A stretch of 64,000 nucleotides of DNA from Aquibium pacificus (GCF_040839445.1 NZ_JBDPGJ010000004.1:372001-436000), one strand, 5' to 3'; shown: positions 23,796-33,190, counted from the first letter of the stretch. Numbers and translations: made by a program. Notes: generated by a model from the sequence alone, not told the origin.

Positions 23796-25715
23796 TTGAA
23801 TGATTGCCGGAATTCGCGGAGGCCCGCGTCTTGGACCCTGTTGCTCGTCGCGGCTCTGTCGATCACCGCTGCTGAACCGGCGCGCGCATTCGAACTGTTC
23901 GGCGAGAAATTCTTCGAGCGCGACCAGGAGGAGCAGGCCGACGTCATCGGCGAACCCCAGCCCTACACCGTGGAGTTCGTCGTTCCCGGCGGCGAGGTCG
24001 AGAGCGAACTCAAGGCTGCGTCCAACCTCTGGGGGGATCGCGACGAGCCGGCCTCCGGCGAAGCCGGCCTGATCGCCAAGGCGCGCGACGACTATCGCCG
24101 CCTGCTCGCGGCACTCTACGAGCAGGGCCGCTACGGTGGCTCCATCTCCATCACCATCGACGGACGGCAAGCGGCCGACCTGCCGCCGGATACCATACTG
24201 CCCGACCCGGCCGCCGTTACCGTTCTCGTCATTCCGGGACCGCTCTTCCTGTTCGACGAAGCGCGCATCGAGAACCGTGCACCGCCGGCGACCAATCGAC
24301 GCGACGAAGTGGATCAGCCGGAAGACGAGGGCTTTCTCGCCGGCGAGCCCGCCAATTCGGGCGTTATCCTGAAAGCAGAGCGCCTTGCCGTCGAGGCCTG
24401 GCGCCAGCAGGGCCATGCCAAGGCCGCGATCGCCGAACGGCGCGTGGTGGCCGCGCATGACAGCGACACCGTCGACGCGCTGCTCAGGGTCGAGCCGGGA
24501 CGCCGCGCCGTCTACGGTCCGACGTCGGTCGAGGGCACCGAGAGGATGGACCCCGGCTTCGTCGCTTACATGGCAAACCTCACCACCGGCCAAGAGTTCG
24601 ATCCCGACGATGTCGAGCGCGCCCGTGCTCGCCTCGCGCGTCTCGACGTGTTCCGTTCTCTGCGCATCGTGGAGGGCGAAGCGATCGGCGAGGACGGGCT
24701 GCTGCCGATGAGCGTTATCGTGCAGGAGCGCGCGCTGCGCCGCATCGGCGTCGGCGGCACCTATTCGACCGTCGACGGGCTTGGCTTGGAAACCTACTGG
24801 CTGCACCGGAACCTCTTCGGCCGTGCCGAGCGCTTGCGCCTCGAGGCCAAAGTCGCGGGAATAAACGGGGTCGATCCCGAGGAGTTCACCTATCGGGTGG
24901 GCAGCACCTTCACCCGCCCCGGCATCTTCACCCCCGACACCGACTTCGTCACCTCCGTGTTCGGCGACCGCGAGGTGCTGGAACCCTACACGCGCACCGG
25001 CGTCACGGTTCAGGCCGGGTTCACGCATCTCTTCACTGAGGAACTGTCGGCGCGCCTTTTTGCCACCGGCCGCTACGCCAAATTCGAGGACCAGGTCTAC
25101 GGCGAGCGCGAGTTCACCAGCGTCGGGGTTCTCGGCGGCCTGGTCTACGACAGCCGCGACAACGAGGCTGACGCGACGGAAGGCTATTACGCCGAAGTCA
25201 CCGCCGAGCCCTTCTACGAATTCAACTACGGCAACGCGGCCGCTGTCCTCACGGCAGAGGGTCGCGCCTATTACGGTTTCGGCGAGGACAACCGGTTCGT
25301 CGCGGCCGGCAGGATAAAGGTCGGCAGCCTCGTCGGCTCGCCGATCAGCGAGACCGCGCCGGATCGCCTCTTCTTCGCCGGCGGAGGAGGGTCGGTGCGC
25401 GGCTACGCCTATCGCAACATCGGCGTGGAGGTGCCCGGCGGACAGATCGTCGGCGGGCGTTCACTGATCGAGGGCTCGGCGGAGTTGAGGGCGAGAGTCA
25501 CCGAAAGCATCGGCGTTGTGGGCTTCGTGGACGCCGGCTATGTCGGCGCGGATTCCTTCCCCGAATTCGACGAGGCGGTGCGTGTCGGCGCCGGTGCCGG
25601 CGTGCGCTATCTTACCGGCCTGGGGCCGATCAGGCTGGACGTCGCCGTGCCGCTCGACCCGCGTCCGGGCGACCCCGACGTCGCCTTCTATGTCGGAATA
25701 GGACAGGCGTTTTGA
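23796..25715 (+). CDS. tamA: Outer membrane assembly protein TamA (Omp85 family)
   Basis: A 639-residue Omp85 protein. A signal peptide ends near AEPARA. POTRA-type repeats fill roughly residues 50-330 (for example AVYGPTSVEGTERMDPGFVA), and the last ~300 residues are a 16-strand barrel with VYDSRDNEADATEGYYAEV, the lid-lock motif GGGGSVRGYAYRNIG, and the end IGQAF, a C-terminal aromatic. With TamB it spans the envelope and inserts certain outer-membrane proteins. The start is a TTG (no ATG or GTG is in frame upstream). The stop overlaps the tamB start. Confidence 0.93.
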   Translation: MNDCRNSRRPASWTLLLVAALSITAAEPARAFELFGEKFFERDQEEQADVIGEPQPYTVEFVVPGGEVESELKAASNLWGDRDEPASGEAGLIAKARDDYRRLLAALYEQGRYGGSISITIDGRQAADLPPDTILPDPAAVTVLVIPGPLFLFDEARIENRAPPATNRRDEVDQPEDEGFLAGEPANSGVILKAERLAVEAWRQQGHAKAAIAERRVVAAHDSDTVDALLRVEPGRRAVYGPTSVEGTERMDPGFVAYMANLTTGQEFDPDDVERARARLARLDVFRSLRIVEGEAIGEDGLLPMSVIVQERALRRIGVGGTYSTVDGLGLETYWLHRNLFGRAERLRLEAKVAGINGVDPEEFTYRVGSTFTRPGIFTPDTDFVTSVFGDREVLEPYTRTGVTVQAGFTHLFTEELSARLFATGRYAKFEDQVYGEREFTSVGVLGGLVYDSRDNEADATEGYYAEVTAEPFYEFNYGNAAAVLTAEGRAYYGFGEDNRFVAAGRIKVGSLVGSPISETAPDRLFFAGGGGSVRGYAYRNIGVEVPGGQIVGGRSLIEGSAELRARVTESIGVVGFVDAGYVGADSFPEFDEAVRVGAGAGVRYLTGLGPIRLDVAVPLDPRPGDPDVAFYVGIGQAF

Positions 25716-28700
25716 CCCGTTTCATCATAACCCTGCTGGCATTCTTTCTCGCCCTGCCGGCGCTCGCGCAGGATACGCCGGAAGAAGAACGCTCCTACTT
25801 CACCGATTTCGTCGAGAACCAGCTCTCGGCGGAAAACCGCCAGATCCGGATCAGCGGCATCCAGGGCATCCTGTCGTCCGAAGCGACCATCCGCGAGATC
25901 ACGGTGGCCGACAGCGAGGGCGTGTGGCTGCGCATCGAGAATGCCGGCATCGACTGGAACAGGACGGCGCTTCTGCGCGGCAGGCTCGAGATCGAGACGT
26001 TGCGCGCCGACCTGATCGATTTCGTCCGCCTGCCGGTGCCCGCCGAGGGCGGGCTGCCGCAGCCCGAAGCACAGCCGTTCCAGCTTCCCGAACTGCCGCT
26101 TGCCATCATCCTTGAGAACCTCGAGATCGAGCGCCTGCATTTCGGCCAGCCCGTCTTCGGGCTCGAATCGTCGCTCGCCGCCACCGGTAGCTTCAGCCTC
26201 CAGAACGGAGCGCTGGAAACCACGCTCAACACCCAGAGGCTCGACGGTCCCGGAGGCACTCTGGTCCTCACGGCGAGCTATGCCAACGAGACGGAGGTCC
26301 TGAACGTCGACCTAGCACTCGACGAACCGGCGGACGGCATCGTTGCCAACCTGTTGAACATCGAGGGCCGCCCGCCCGTGGCGCTCTCCCTGACGGGCTC
26401 AGGCCCGGTCGGCGACCTGGACCTGCAACTGACCCTCGATGCCGACGGCGAGCGCGTGTTGACGGGGACGACGCAACTCGATCGCGGTTCGCAAGGCTTG
26501 AGCTTCGCCGCCGACATCCAGGGTCCGATCGCGCGCCTCGTCGCGCCGGCCTACCGAGCCTTCTTCGGAGAGAATGTCGAACTGACGGTCAACGGCACGG
26601 TCAGGGACGGCGGTGGCGTCGCCATCGAGGAGCTCGAACTCGACAGCGCGGCACTTAAATTGCAGGCATCGGCTGAGACCGGCTCGGACGGGTTCCTCCG
26701 GTCGCTGACCCTTCGGGCCAATGTCGGCGCGGACGGCTCCGAACCGGTCGTTCTTCCGGTGCCCGGGGGAACGACGACGCTCCAGCGAGCCACGGTCAAT
26801 CTGGCTTTCGGCGAGGCTGCCGGCGGGGAGTGGTCGGGAGACGTCTCGGTCTCGCGGCTCGATTCGGACTCGTTTTCGATCGACAGTGTCGCGCTCGATC
26901 TGGGCGGGCAGGTGCAAAACCTCAACGATCCGCAGACGCGCAGCATCACCTTTGACGTCGGCGGCGCGGCGAATGGCATCGACGCGGAGCGCAAGGACAT
27001 CGCCGAAGCGCTCGGCGACCGCATCGAACTGGCGATCAACGGCGGCTGGAATGCCGGTTCGCCGATCCGCCTGGAAAACTTCCTGATCGACGGCAAGTCG
27101 CTCGCCCTCACCGCTGCCGGGCAGATCACCGACTACGTGTTCGACGGCAGGATCGGCGTCGAGGCGTCGAGCATCGCGCCGTTCTCCGAACTCGCCGGGC
27201 GCGAACTCGGCGGCGGCGCGAACCTGACCGCGACGGGCGAACTCAAGCCGCTGTCCGGCGCCTTCGATCTGACCCTCGACGGCCAGGCGACCGACCTGCG
27301 CATCGCGCAGCCCGCCGCCGACAACCTTCTCTCCGGTACCACCACCATCTCGGGACGCGTCGCGCGCGGCGAGCAGGGGCTCGTCGCCGACGGATTCCGC
27401 ATCGCCAACGAACAGGTGGAACTCACCGCCGACGGCACCTTCGCCACCGGTGCCGCCGACTTCCGCTTCGACGTCGCCGTCTCCGACCTTGCGCGGATCG
27501 ACGAGCGCGCATCCGGCCGGCTGACCGCCACGGGCACGGCGAAGGGAAGCGAAGGCGTGATCAACCTCGATCTCGACGCCCGCGTGCCATCCGGCAGCCT
27601 GGCCGGCCGTTCGCTCGCGGATGCGAACGTCGGCTTCGAGGGAACACTGCGCGGCGAGAACCTCGAAGGGCAGCTCTCCGGCAACGCCTTCCTCGATGGC
27701 ACGCGCATCGACCTCGCCTCGCAGATCGCCGTCGCGAATGGCGAGCGGCGGCTGGAGGGCCTTCGCTTCGAGGCGGGCGGCGCGGTGCTGACCGGCGATC
27801 TGACGCAGTCCGAAGCCGGCCTCCTCACCGGCGACCTCAAGCTCGACGCGCCCAACATCTCGACGGCAGCGGCGCTCGCGCTCGCCGAGGCTCGGGGTGC
27901 GGTAAACGCCGACATTTCCCTTTCCATCCAGGACGGCAGCCAGTCGGCCTCCGTCAATGCTCGGGTCGATGGTCTGGTCTACGACGCGGTCCGCGTCGGC
28001 AACGCCACCGCAGACGTCGAGGTCGAAGATCTCTTCGGCGTTCCGGCCGTTGCCGGCAACGTATCGGCAGGCGACGTCATCGCCGGCGGCGTGGAGATCG
28101 ATTCGCTTCAGGCCACCGCGAGCCGGGAAGGGGAGGCGACGCAGTTCTCCGCCGACGCGCGGCTCGCCAACGGCGCCGACATTTCCGCAAGCGGCGCACT
28201 GGCACCGGAGGGCCAAGGCTTCCGCCTGACTCTCGCCGACGCGCAGCTCGCCTGGCAGAATCTTTCGGCACGGCTGTCCGAACCCGCCAGCCTGCGCATC
28301 GAGGGGCAGGACATCGCGCTCGATGCCCTGTCGGTCGCGGTCGGCGGCGGCAACATCAGCGCTTCCGGCACCGTTTCCGAAACCATCGACCTCGACCTGT
28401 CGATCAGCAATGTACCGCTCGCCATCGCGAACGCGGTCCGCCCCGATCTGGGACTCGGCGGCACGATCTCCGGCACGGCCGACGTCACTGGTCCCCGCGA
28501 CCGGCCGAACGTCGCCTTCGAGATAAGGGGCAACGATCTCGCTGCGGCGGCGCTGCGCCAGGCGGGGCTGTCGACGCTCGACGTGGATGCGACCGGCACC
28601 ACGAGCGGCGACCGGCTGAACGTCGATGCCTCCATCAACAGCCCCGAAGGCTTCCGCGCCAGGGCGGTTGGCGCCGTTCCGCTCGGCGACGGTTCGCTCG

Positions 28701-30307
28701 CGCTGGACGTGACCCTCCAGAGCTTCCCGCTCTCCGTCCTGAACGCGGTCGCGCCGGGCCAGAACCTCGGCGGCATCGTCACGGGCACCGCGAACGTGCA
28801 GGGTGTGCTCGCCGATCCGCGCGTTGCCTTCGACCTCTCGGGCCAGGGCATCACCGCCGCGCCGCTGGCCGAGTTCGGCATCGGCGCGCTCGGCTTCACC
28901 GCCTCGGGCCAGTATGGCGCGGGCGCCGTGGTGCTGAACAGCTCCACCGTCTCCGGACCGCAGGACCTCTCCTTCACCGCCAGCGGGCGCGTGCCGATTT
29001 CCGGCCCCGGCCTGAACGTATCGGTCAATGGACGTGTCCCGCTGTCGCTCACCAACCGCTTCCTCGCCGATCGCGGAACCCAGGTCTCGGGCACGCTCGT
29101 CGCCGACATCAATCTCTCCGGCAGTATCTCCAACCCGGTCGTCGCCGGCTCGATCTCGACATCCGGCGCGTCGCTGGTCGACCCCGAAACGAACATCCGC
29201 TTCACCGGCATCACGCTGTCAGCGTCCGCGTCGGCGCAGACGATCACCATCAACACCCTGTCGGCTTCGGCCGCGGGCGGTGGCACGGTCAGCGCCAGCG
29301 GCACGGTCTCGATCGCCGACGGGTTCCCCGCGAACCTGTCGATCCGGCTGCAGGACTTCCGCTACACCGACGGCGAACTGGTCGTGGCGACCGTCGACGG
29401 CACGCTGTCGGTAACCGGCTCGCTCACGCGAGACCCGCTGATATCAGGCGACATCCTGATCGAACGTGCGGAGATCACCATCGCGGGCAGTCTCGGCGGC
29501 GGTCCAACCTCGATCGACGTCGTCCACGTCAATCCCCCGCCGGACGTGGCGGTCACCCTGAAGCGCGCGCGCGCCAATGACGGGACGCCGGTGCCCACGG
29601 CGCGACCCAGCGTGGCGCGGCTCGACGTCACGATACGCGCACCCAACCAGATCTTCGTGCGCGGCCGCGGCCTCGACGCCGAACTCGGCGGCCAGGTGCG
29701 CATCACCGGTCCCATCACCGGCGTGCAGCCCGTCGGCGCCTTCAATCTCATTCGCGGCCGCCTGTCGATCCTCGGCCAGCGCATCACCTTCGACGAGGGG
29801 CGCGTAAGCCTTGTCGGCGACCTCGACCCCTTCATCGACTTCGTCGCCCGCACCGAGAGCGACGACATCACCGTCTTCATCACCGTTCGCGGCAGGGTCT
29901 CCGATCCGCAGATCGAGTTCTCCTCGCAACCCGGACTGCCGCAGGACGAGGTGCTGGCGCGGCTGATCTTCAACCGGAGCATCGGCGAACTCTCCGCCAT
30001 TCAGATCGCCCAGCTCGCCGCCGCGGCGGCCGAGCTTGCCGGCGGCTCCAACACCTCGCTGCTCGGAAGCCTGCGCAACGCGACGGGGCTCGACGATCTC
30101 GACATCGTCACAAATTCGAAGGGCGAGACCGCCGTTCGCGCCGGCCGCTACATCGAGGAGAACGTCTATCTCGGCGTCGAGGCGGGAGCCCAGGGTAGCA
30201 CGCGCGGCACGATCAATCTCGACATCACCGAGGACCTCAAGGCGCGCGGCTCGGTCGGCTCCGACGGCGATTCCAGCATCGGTCTGTTCTACGAGAAGGA
30301 CTACTGA
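25712..30307 (+). CDS. tamB: Translocation and assembly module protein TamB
   Basis: A 1531-residue AsmA-like protein (DUF490). It has an N-terminal signal/anchor (TRFIITLLAFFLALPALAQ), a very long run of repeated beta-strands rich in Gly, Asp and Ala, and the conserved C-terminal domain with GxxxxxIxRGxLSILGQRITFDEG-like sequence (GAFNLIRGRLSILGQ), LPQDEVLARLIFNRSIGELS and a final aromatic residue (EKDY). TamB forms a hydrophobic groove across the periplasm and also takes part in phospholipid transfer in other bacteria. It starts with TTG inside the tamA stop (TTGA), so translation is coupled. Confidence 0.95.
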   Translation: MTRFIITLLAFFLALPALAQDTPEEERSYFTDFVENQLSAENRQIRISGIQGILSSEATIREITVADSEGVWLRIENAGIDWNRTALLRGRLEIETLRADLIDFVRLPVPAEGGLPQPEAQPFQLPELPLAIILENLEIERLHFGQPVFGLESSLAATGSFSLQNGALETTLNTQRLDGPGGTLVLTASYANETEVLNVDLALDEPADGIVANLLNIEGRPPVALSLTGSGPVGDLDLQLTLDADGERVLTGTTQLDRGSQGLSFAADIQGPIARLVAPAYRAFFGENVELTVNGTVRDGGGVAIEELELDSAALKLQASAETGSDGFLRSLTLRANVGADGSEPVVLPVPGGTTTLQRATVNLAFGEAAGGEWSGDVSVSRLDSDSFSIDSVALDLGGQVQNLNDPQTRSITFDVGGAANGIDAERKDIAEALGDRIELAINGGWNAGSPIRLENFLIDGKSLALTAAGQITDYVFDGRIGVEASSIAPFSELAGRELGGGANLTATGELKPLSGAFDLTLDGQATDLRIAQPAADNLLSGTTTISGRVARGEQGLVADGFRIANEQVELTADGTFATGAADFRFDVAVSDLARIDERASGRLTATGTAKGSEGVINLDLDARVPSGSLAGRSLADANVGFEGTLRGENLEGQLSGNAFLDGTRIDLASQIAVANGERRLEGLRFEAGGAVLTGDLTQSEAGLLTGDLKLDAPNISTAAALALAEARGAVNADISLSIQDGSQSASVNARVDGLVYDAVRVGNATADVEVEDLFGVPAVAGNVSAGDVIAGGVEIDSLQATASREGEATQFSADARLANGADISASGALAPEGQGFRLTLADAQLAWQNLSARLSEPASLRIEGQDIALDALSVAVGGGNISASGTVSETIDLDLSISNVPLAIANAVRPDLGLGGTISGTADVTGPRDRPNVAFEIRGNDLAAAALRQAGLSTLDVDATGTTSGDRLNVDASINSPEGFRARAVGAVPLGDGSLALDVTLQSFPLSVLNAVAPGQNLGGIVTGTANVQGVLADPRVAFDLSGQGITAAPLAEFGIGALGFTASGQYGAGAVVLNSSTVSGPQDLSFTASGRVPISGPGLNVSVNGRVPLSLTNRFLADRGTQVSGTLVADINLSGSISNPVVAGSISTSGASLVDPETNIRFTGITLSASASAQTITINTLSASAAGGGTVSASGTVSIADGFPANLSIRLQDFRYTDGELVVATVDGTLSVTGSLTRDPLISGDILIERAEITIAGSLGGGPTSIDVVHVNPPPDVAVTLKRARANDGTPVPTARPSVARLDVTIRAPNQIFVRGRGLDAELGGQVRITGPITGVQPVGAFNLIRGRLSILGQRITFDEGRVSLVGDLDPFIDFVARTESDDITVFITVRGRVSDPQIEFSSQPGLPQDEVLARLIFNRSIGELSAIQIAQLAAAAAELAGGSNTSLLGSLRNATGLDDLDIVTNSKGETAVRAGRYIEENVYLGVEAGAQGSTRGTINLDITEDLKARGSVGSDGDSSIGLFYEKDY

Positions 30308-30326
30308 GCGGCGCGCCCCGCGCCGC
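30308..30326 (+). terminator. GC hairpin just after tamB
   Basis: GCGGCGCG (30308-30315) pairs with CGCGCCGC (30319-30326) around a 3-base loop, starting at the base after the tamB stop. There is no T-run, so it may only slow polymerase or protect the mRNA end. Confidence 0.35.
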
Positions 30327-30407
30327 CGCCCGGAGGCTCCATCCGTCCAACTGCTGCCGGAACCAGCATGGTTCGTCCGCATTTCTCCCGCAACGAGGAG
30401 ACCTGCG

Positions 30408-30626
30408 ATGACCGACCACACCAATCCGAAATCGGCGGACGATTCCAACACGCGCAAGGAGCCCGACGACTGGGTCAGCGGCGACGAGCCGATGACCGGC
30501 GCGCAGCGATCCTACCTCAAGACCTTGTCCGAGCAGGCCCACGTCGACAATGCTTACGACGAGGGCCTCAGCAAGGCGGAAGCCTCCAAGCGCATCGACG
30601 CGCTGAAGGAAAAACTGGGGCTCTGA
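30408..30626 (+). CDS. DUF3072 domain protein
   Basis: A 72-residue acidic protein: DDWVSGDEPMTGAQRSYLKT, then LSEQA and LSKAEASKRIDALKEKLG. This is the DUF3072 domain, a small helical module of unknown function found in many proteobacteria. The ATG at 30408 is preceded by GAGGAG at 30395-30400. The stop is 2 bases before the GFA-HD gene, so the two are likely co-expressed. Confidence 0.88.
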   Translation: MTDHTNPKSADDSNTRKEPDDWVSGDEPMTGAQRSYLKTLSEQAHVDNAYDEGLSKAEASKRIDALKEKLGL

Positions 30627-30628
30627 GG

Positions 30629-31504
30629 ATGCAGGGGCTGGAAAGTTCGGAGAAGCGCACCGGCGGGTGCCTGTGCGGCGCGGTCCGCTTCAGCGTCCGC
30701 GGCGCGCCGCTGCGGGTCGGCCTGTGCCACTGCGCCGACTGCCGCAAGACCAGCGGCTCGGCCTTCGTCACCTTCGCGGTGTGGCCGCGTGCCGCCTTCT
30801 CCGTCGCCGGCGAGATCGCCAGCCATGCCGGGCGCAGGTTTTGCCCCCTTTGCGGATCGCGCCTTTTCTCCCTCAGGCCTGAGGAAGCTGAGATCAACGT
30901 CGGTTCGCTCGATGATGCTCCGACAGGGCTGGAACCCACCTATGAACTCTGGACCCGGCGCCGGGAACATTGGCTGCCGCCGCTCGCCGGCGCCTCCCAG
31001 TACGACGAAGACCGGGAGCAGGCCGGCCAGCTCGATCTACTCGAAGTCGCCGTTCCGGACCCGTCGCAACCGGGGGACCTGGAGCGTGCGATGGAAGTGG
31101 CCGCGACCGCCCATATGGCCCAGACGGGCAAGAACGGCGAACCGAAGTTGGAGCACTGCCGACGGGTTGCCGCCGCTGTCGACAGCGTTGACGAGAAGAT
31201 CGTCGCCTGGCTGCACGATGTCATCGAGAAGAATCCCGACTGGACCACGCAGCGGCTACTGTCGCACGGCTTCTCCGAAGCCGTCGTGGATGCAGTGGAT
31301 GCCATGACCCGACGCATGGGCGAGGACTATCTCGACTTTGCCCGGCGCGCCGCGGCGAACCCGCTCGCCCGTCCTGTCAAGGTCGCTGATCTTGAGGACA
31401 ATCTCGCGGCGTCGCGGAATGCGGGCAAGGATGGCGCCAAGTACCGCGACGCACTGGCACTCCTGCGCCGCGAATCCGCGGAGAGGTCCTCCCTCTCGCA
31501 TTGA
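30629..31504 (+). CDS. Fusion of a GFA (CENP-V) zinc domain with a SpoT/Mesh1-like HD domain
   Basis: A 291-residue protein in one open frame. Residues 10-125 are a GFA domain with the seven zinc cysteines C14, C16, C33, C35, C38, C72 and C75 (CLCG, CHCADC, CPLCG). Residues about 150-280 look like the HD hydrolase of SpoT and Mesh1: ATAHMAQTGKNGEPKLEHCRRVA (H162, H176), WLHDVIEKN (H196-D197, E200) and PVKVADLEDNLAASRN. The Asp that usually follows E200 is Lys. GFA domains act on glutathione-thiol adducts or bind zinc; the HD half could hydrolyse ppGpp, NADPH or another nucleotide. Function is not known. Confidence 0.82.
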   Translation: MQGLESSEKRTGGCLCGAVRFSVRGAPLRVGLCHCADCRKTSGSAFVTFAVWPRAAFSVAGEIASHAGRRFCPLCGSRLFSLRPEEAEINVGSLDDAPTGLEPTYELWTRRREHWLPPLAGASQYDEDREQAGQLDLLEVAVPDPSQPGDLERAMEVAATAHMAQTGKNGEPKLEHCRRVAAAVDSVDEKIVAWLHDVIEKNPDWTTQRLLSHGFSEAVVDAVDAMTRRMGEDYLDFARRAAANPLARPVKVADLEDNLAASRNAGKDGAKYRDALALLRRESAERSSLSH

Positions 31505-31527
31505 CCCGCCCGCCTCGGTCTCCTAGT

Positions 31528-31542
31528 TTAGAAGCATTCTAA
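31528..31542 (+). promoter_or_regulatory. Iron control element (Irr-type box) before mbfA
   Basis: TTAGAA (31528-31533) and TTCTAA (31537-31542) form a perfect inverted repeat with a 3-base spacer (GCA), 18 bases before the mbfA start. This matches the ICE motif to which the iron regulator Irr binds in Rhizobiales, and mbfA is a known Irr target in Agrobacterium and Bradyrhizobium, where it is repressed when iron is scarce. Confidence 0.85.
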
Positions 31543-31560
31543 GATAAGAGGCGCCAAGTC

Positions 31561-32544
31561 ATGCTTTCGCGCGTTTTCGGCTTCGGCCGCCGCTCCTTCG
31601 ATTCCCTCTCGGAGCAGGAGGTGCTGGCGCTGGCGATCTCGTCGGAGGAGGACGACGGGCGCATCTACCGGGCCTATGCCGACGGCCTGCGCGACGAGTT
31701 CCCGCAATCGGCGAAGGTGTTCGATGGCATGGCCGAGGAAGAGGAACAGCACCGTTCCGCCCTCATCGACCTACACCGGGCCCGATTCGGCGAACGCATC
31801 CCCCTGATCCGCAGGGAGCACGTGCGCGGCTTTTACGAGCGCAAGCCCGATTGGCTGGTCCGTCCGCTGGGGCTGGAGAAGGTGCTTGCGCAGGGCGAGG
31901 AGATGGAACGGCAGGCCGAGCGGTTCTATCGCGAGGCCGCCAGCCGCACATCGGATGCGTCGACGCGCAAGCTGCTGGGCGATCTGGCCGCCGCCGAGGG
32001 CCGCCACGGGAAGACGGCGCAGCGCCTGGAGCGGGAGCACCTGCCCGAGGATACGCGAACTCAGGAACTGAAGTCGGAGAGGCGGCAGTTCATCCTCACT
32101 TATGTCCAGCCGGGCCTCGCCGGGCTGATGGACGGTTCGGTCTCCACGCTTGCGCCGATCTTTGCCGCCGCCTTCGCGACGGGCGACACGTGGCAGACCT
32201 TCCTGGTCGGCCTCTCTGCATCGGTGGGCGCGGGCATCTCGATGGGGTTTACGGAAGCCGCCCATGACGACGGCAAGCTCTCGGGGAGGGGTTCGCCCGT
32301 CAAGCGCGGTCTGGCCTCCGGCATCATGACGGCGGTCGGGGGACTGGGCCACGCGCTTCCCTATCTCATCCCGCAGTTCTGGACGGCGACGACGGTCGCG
32401 ATCGTGGTGGTCTTTCTGGAACTCTGGGCGATCGCCTTCATCCAGAACCGGTATATGGACACGCCGTTCCTGCGTGCGACGTTCCAGGTGGTGCTCGGCG
32501 GCGCGCTGGTGTTCGCGGCTGGCGTCCTGATCGGCAGTGCGTGA
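31561..32544 (+). CDS. mbfA: Membrane-bound ferritin MbfA (ferritin-VIT1 iron exporter)
   Basis: A 327-residue protein. The first ~160 residues are a four-helix ferritin/rubrerythrin-like domain with metal ligands (SEEDDGRIYRAYADGL, MAEEEEQHRSAL, EEMERQAERFYREAA, AAAEGRHG). The C-terminal half is a CCC1/VIT1 transporter with five membrane segments (VQPGLAGLMDGSVSTLAPIF, VGAGISMGFTEAAHDDGKLSG). MbfA exports Fe2+ from the cytoplasm and protects against iron and peroxide stress. The palindrome immediately upstream supports Irr control. Confidence 0.94.
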   Translation: MLSRVFGFGRRSFDSLSEQEVLALAISSEEDDGRIYRAYADGLRDEFPQSAKVFDGMAEEEEQHRSALIDLHRARFGERIPLIRREHVRGFYERKPDWLVRPLGLEKVLAQGEEMERQAERFYREAASRTSDASTRKLLGDLAAAEGRHGKTAQRLEREHLPEDTRTQELKSERRQFILTYVQPGLAGLMDGSVSTLAPIFAAAFATGDTWQTFLVGLSASVGAGISMGFTEAAHDDGKLSGRGSPVKRGLASGIMTAVGGLGHALPYLIPQFWTATTVAIVVVFLELWAIAFIQNRYMDTPFLRATFQVVLGGALVFAAGVLIGSA

Positions 32545-32557
32545 TCCGGGAGGAATG

Positions 32558-32581
32558 AAAAAAAGTGCGGGCAGGGCCCGC
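32558..32581 (-). terminator. Rho-independent terminator of the YciF gene
   Basis: Read on the minus strand, GCGGGC pairs with GCCCGC around a CCT loop (32567-32581) and is followed two bases later by seven T residues (plus-strand A-run 32558-32564). It is 80 bases after the stop of the YciF-like gene. Confidence 0.75.
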
Positions 32582-32589
32582 TAGAGGAA

Positions 32590-32629
32590 GGTGCGAGCGG
32601 AGCCGCTTGCGGCCAGCTTCGCTCGCACC
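32590..32629. repeat. Long inverted repeat between convergent mbfA and yciF
   Basis: GGTGCGAGCG (32590-32599) and CGCTCGCACC (32620-32629) are a perfect 10-base pair of arms; the loop itself contains GCCGC-TT-GCGGC. Placed between convergent genes it may act as an mbfA terminator, although no T-run follows on the plus strand. Confidence 0.5.
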
Positions 32630-32661
32630 CTTCACCGCTCTGGGAGCGGCTAGCCTGGCTG

Positions 32662-33168
32662 CTATTCTGCAGCCTTGAGGTTGATGCGCATTTCGGCGAG
32701 GTTCGTGAGCTTCTCGTCCGTCTTCTTTTCCTCGGCCAGCGTCTGCTGGAGAACCGAAGCGCAATCATTGCGGCCCAACTGGCGCGCCCAGGCGATCATC
32801 GTCCCGTAGCGCGTGATTTCGTAGTGCTCCACCGCCTGTGCGGCAGCGATCAGTGCTGCGTCGAGAACGTCCTTGTCCTCGACCTCGCCGGCGACCTCGT
32901 TGGTCTCCTTGATGATGCCGTCGATCGCCGGACAATCCACCGCCTTGGGCTCCTTGCCGTGCATCTTGAACACACGCTCGAGACGTTCGACGTGGACCTC
33001 GGTCTCGGCGAGATGCTGCTTGAAGCCGCTCTTCAACTCGCTGCTGGTCGCCTTCTCGATCATCTTCGGCAGCGCCTTGAGAATCTGCTTTTCGGCATAG
33101 TAGGTGTCCTGCAGCTGGTGCACGAACAGGTCATCCATCGTCTTGATGTCTTTGGTGAAAAGTCCCAT
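32662..33168 (-). CDS. YciF-type ferritin-like protein (DUF892)
   Basis: A 168-residue protein starting MGLFTKDIKTMDDLFVHQLQ (ATG 33168 behind GAGGAGAAA). The DUF892 fold is a four-helix bundle with a di-metal site; ligand-bearing stretches are DTYYAEKQIL, HLAETEVHVERLERVF, AAQAVEHYEITRYGTM and LAEEKKTDEKL. These proteins are induced by envelope or osmotic stress in enterobacteria and bind iron or manganese; the reaction is unknown. Its convergence with mbfA puts two ferritin-like genes side by side. Confidence 0.92.
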   Translation of the reverse strand: MGLFTKDIKTMDDLFVHQLQDTYYAEKQILKALPKMIEKATSSELKSGFKQHLAETEVHVERLERVFKMHGKEPKAVDCPAIDGIIKETNEVAGEVEDKDVLDAALIAAAQAVEHYEITRYGTMIAWARQLGRNDCASVLQQTLAEEKKTDEKLTNLAEMRINLKAAE

Positions 33169-33190
33169 GGGATTTTCTCCTCGTTGGTTT

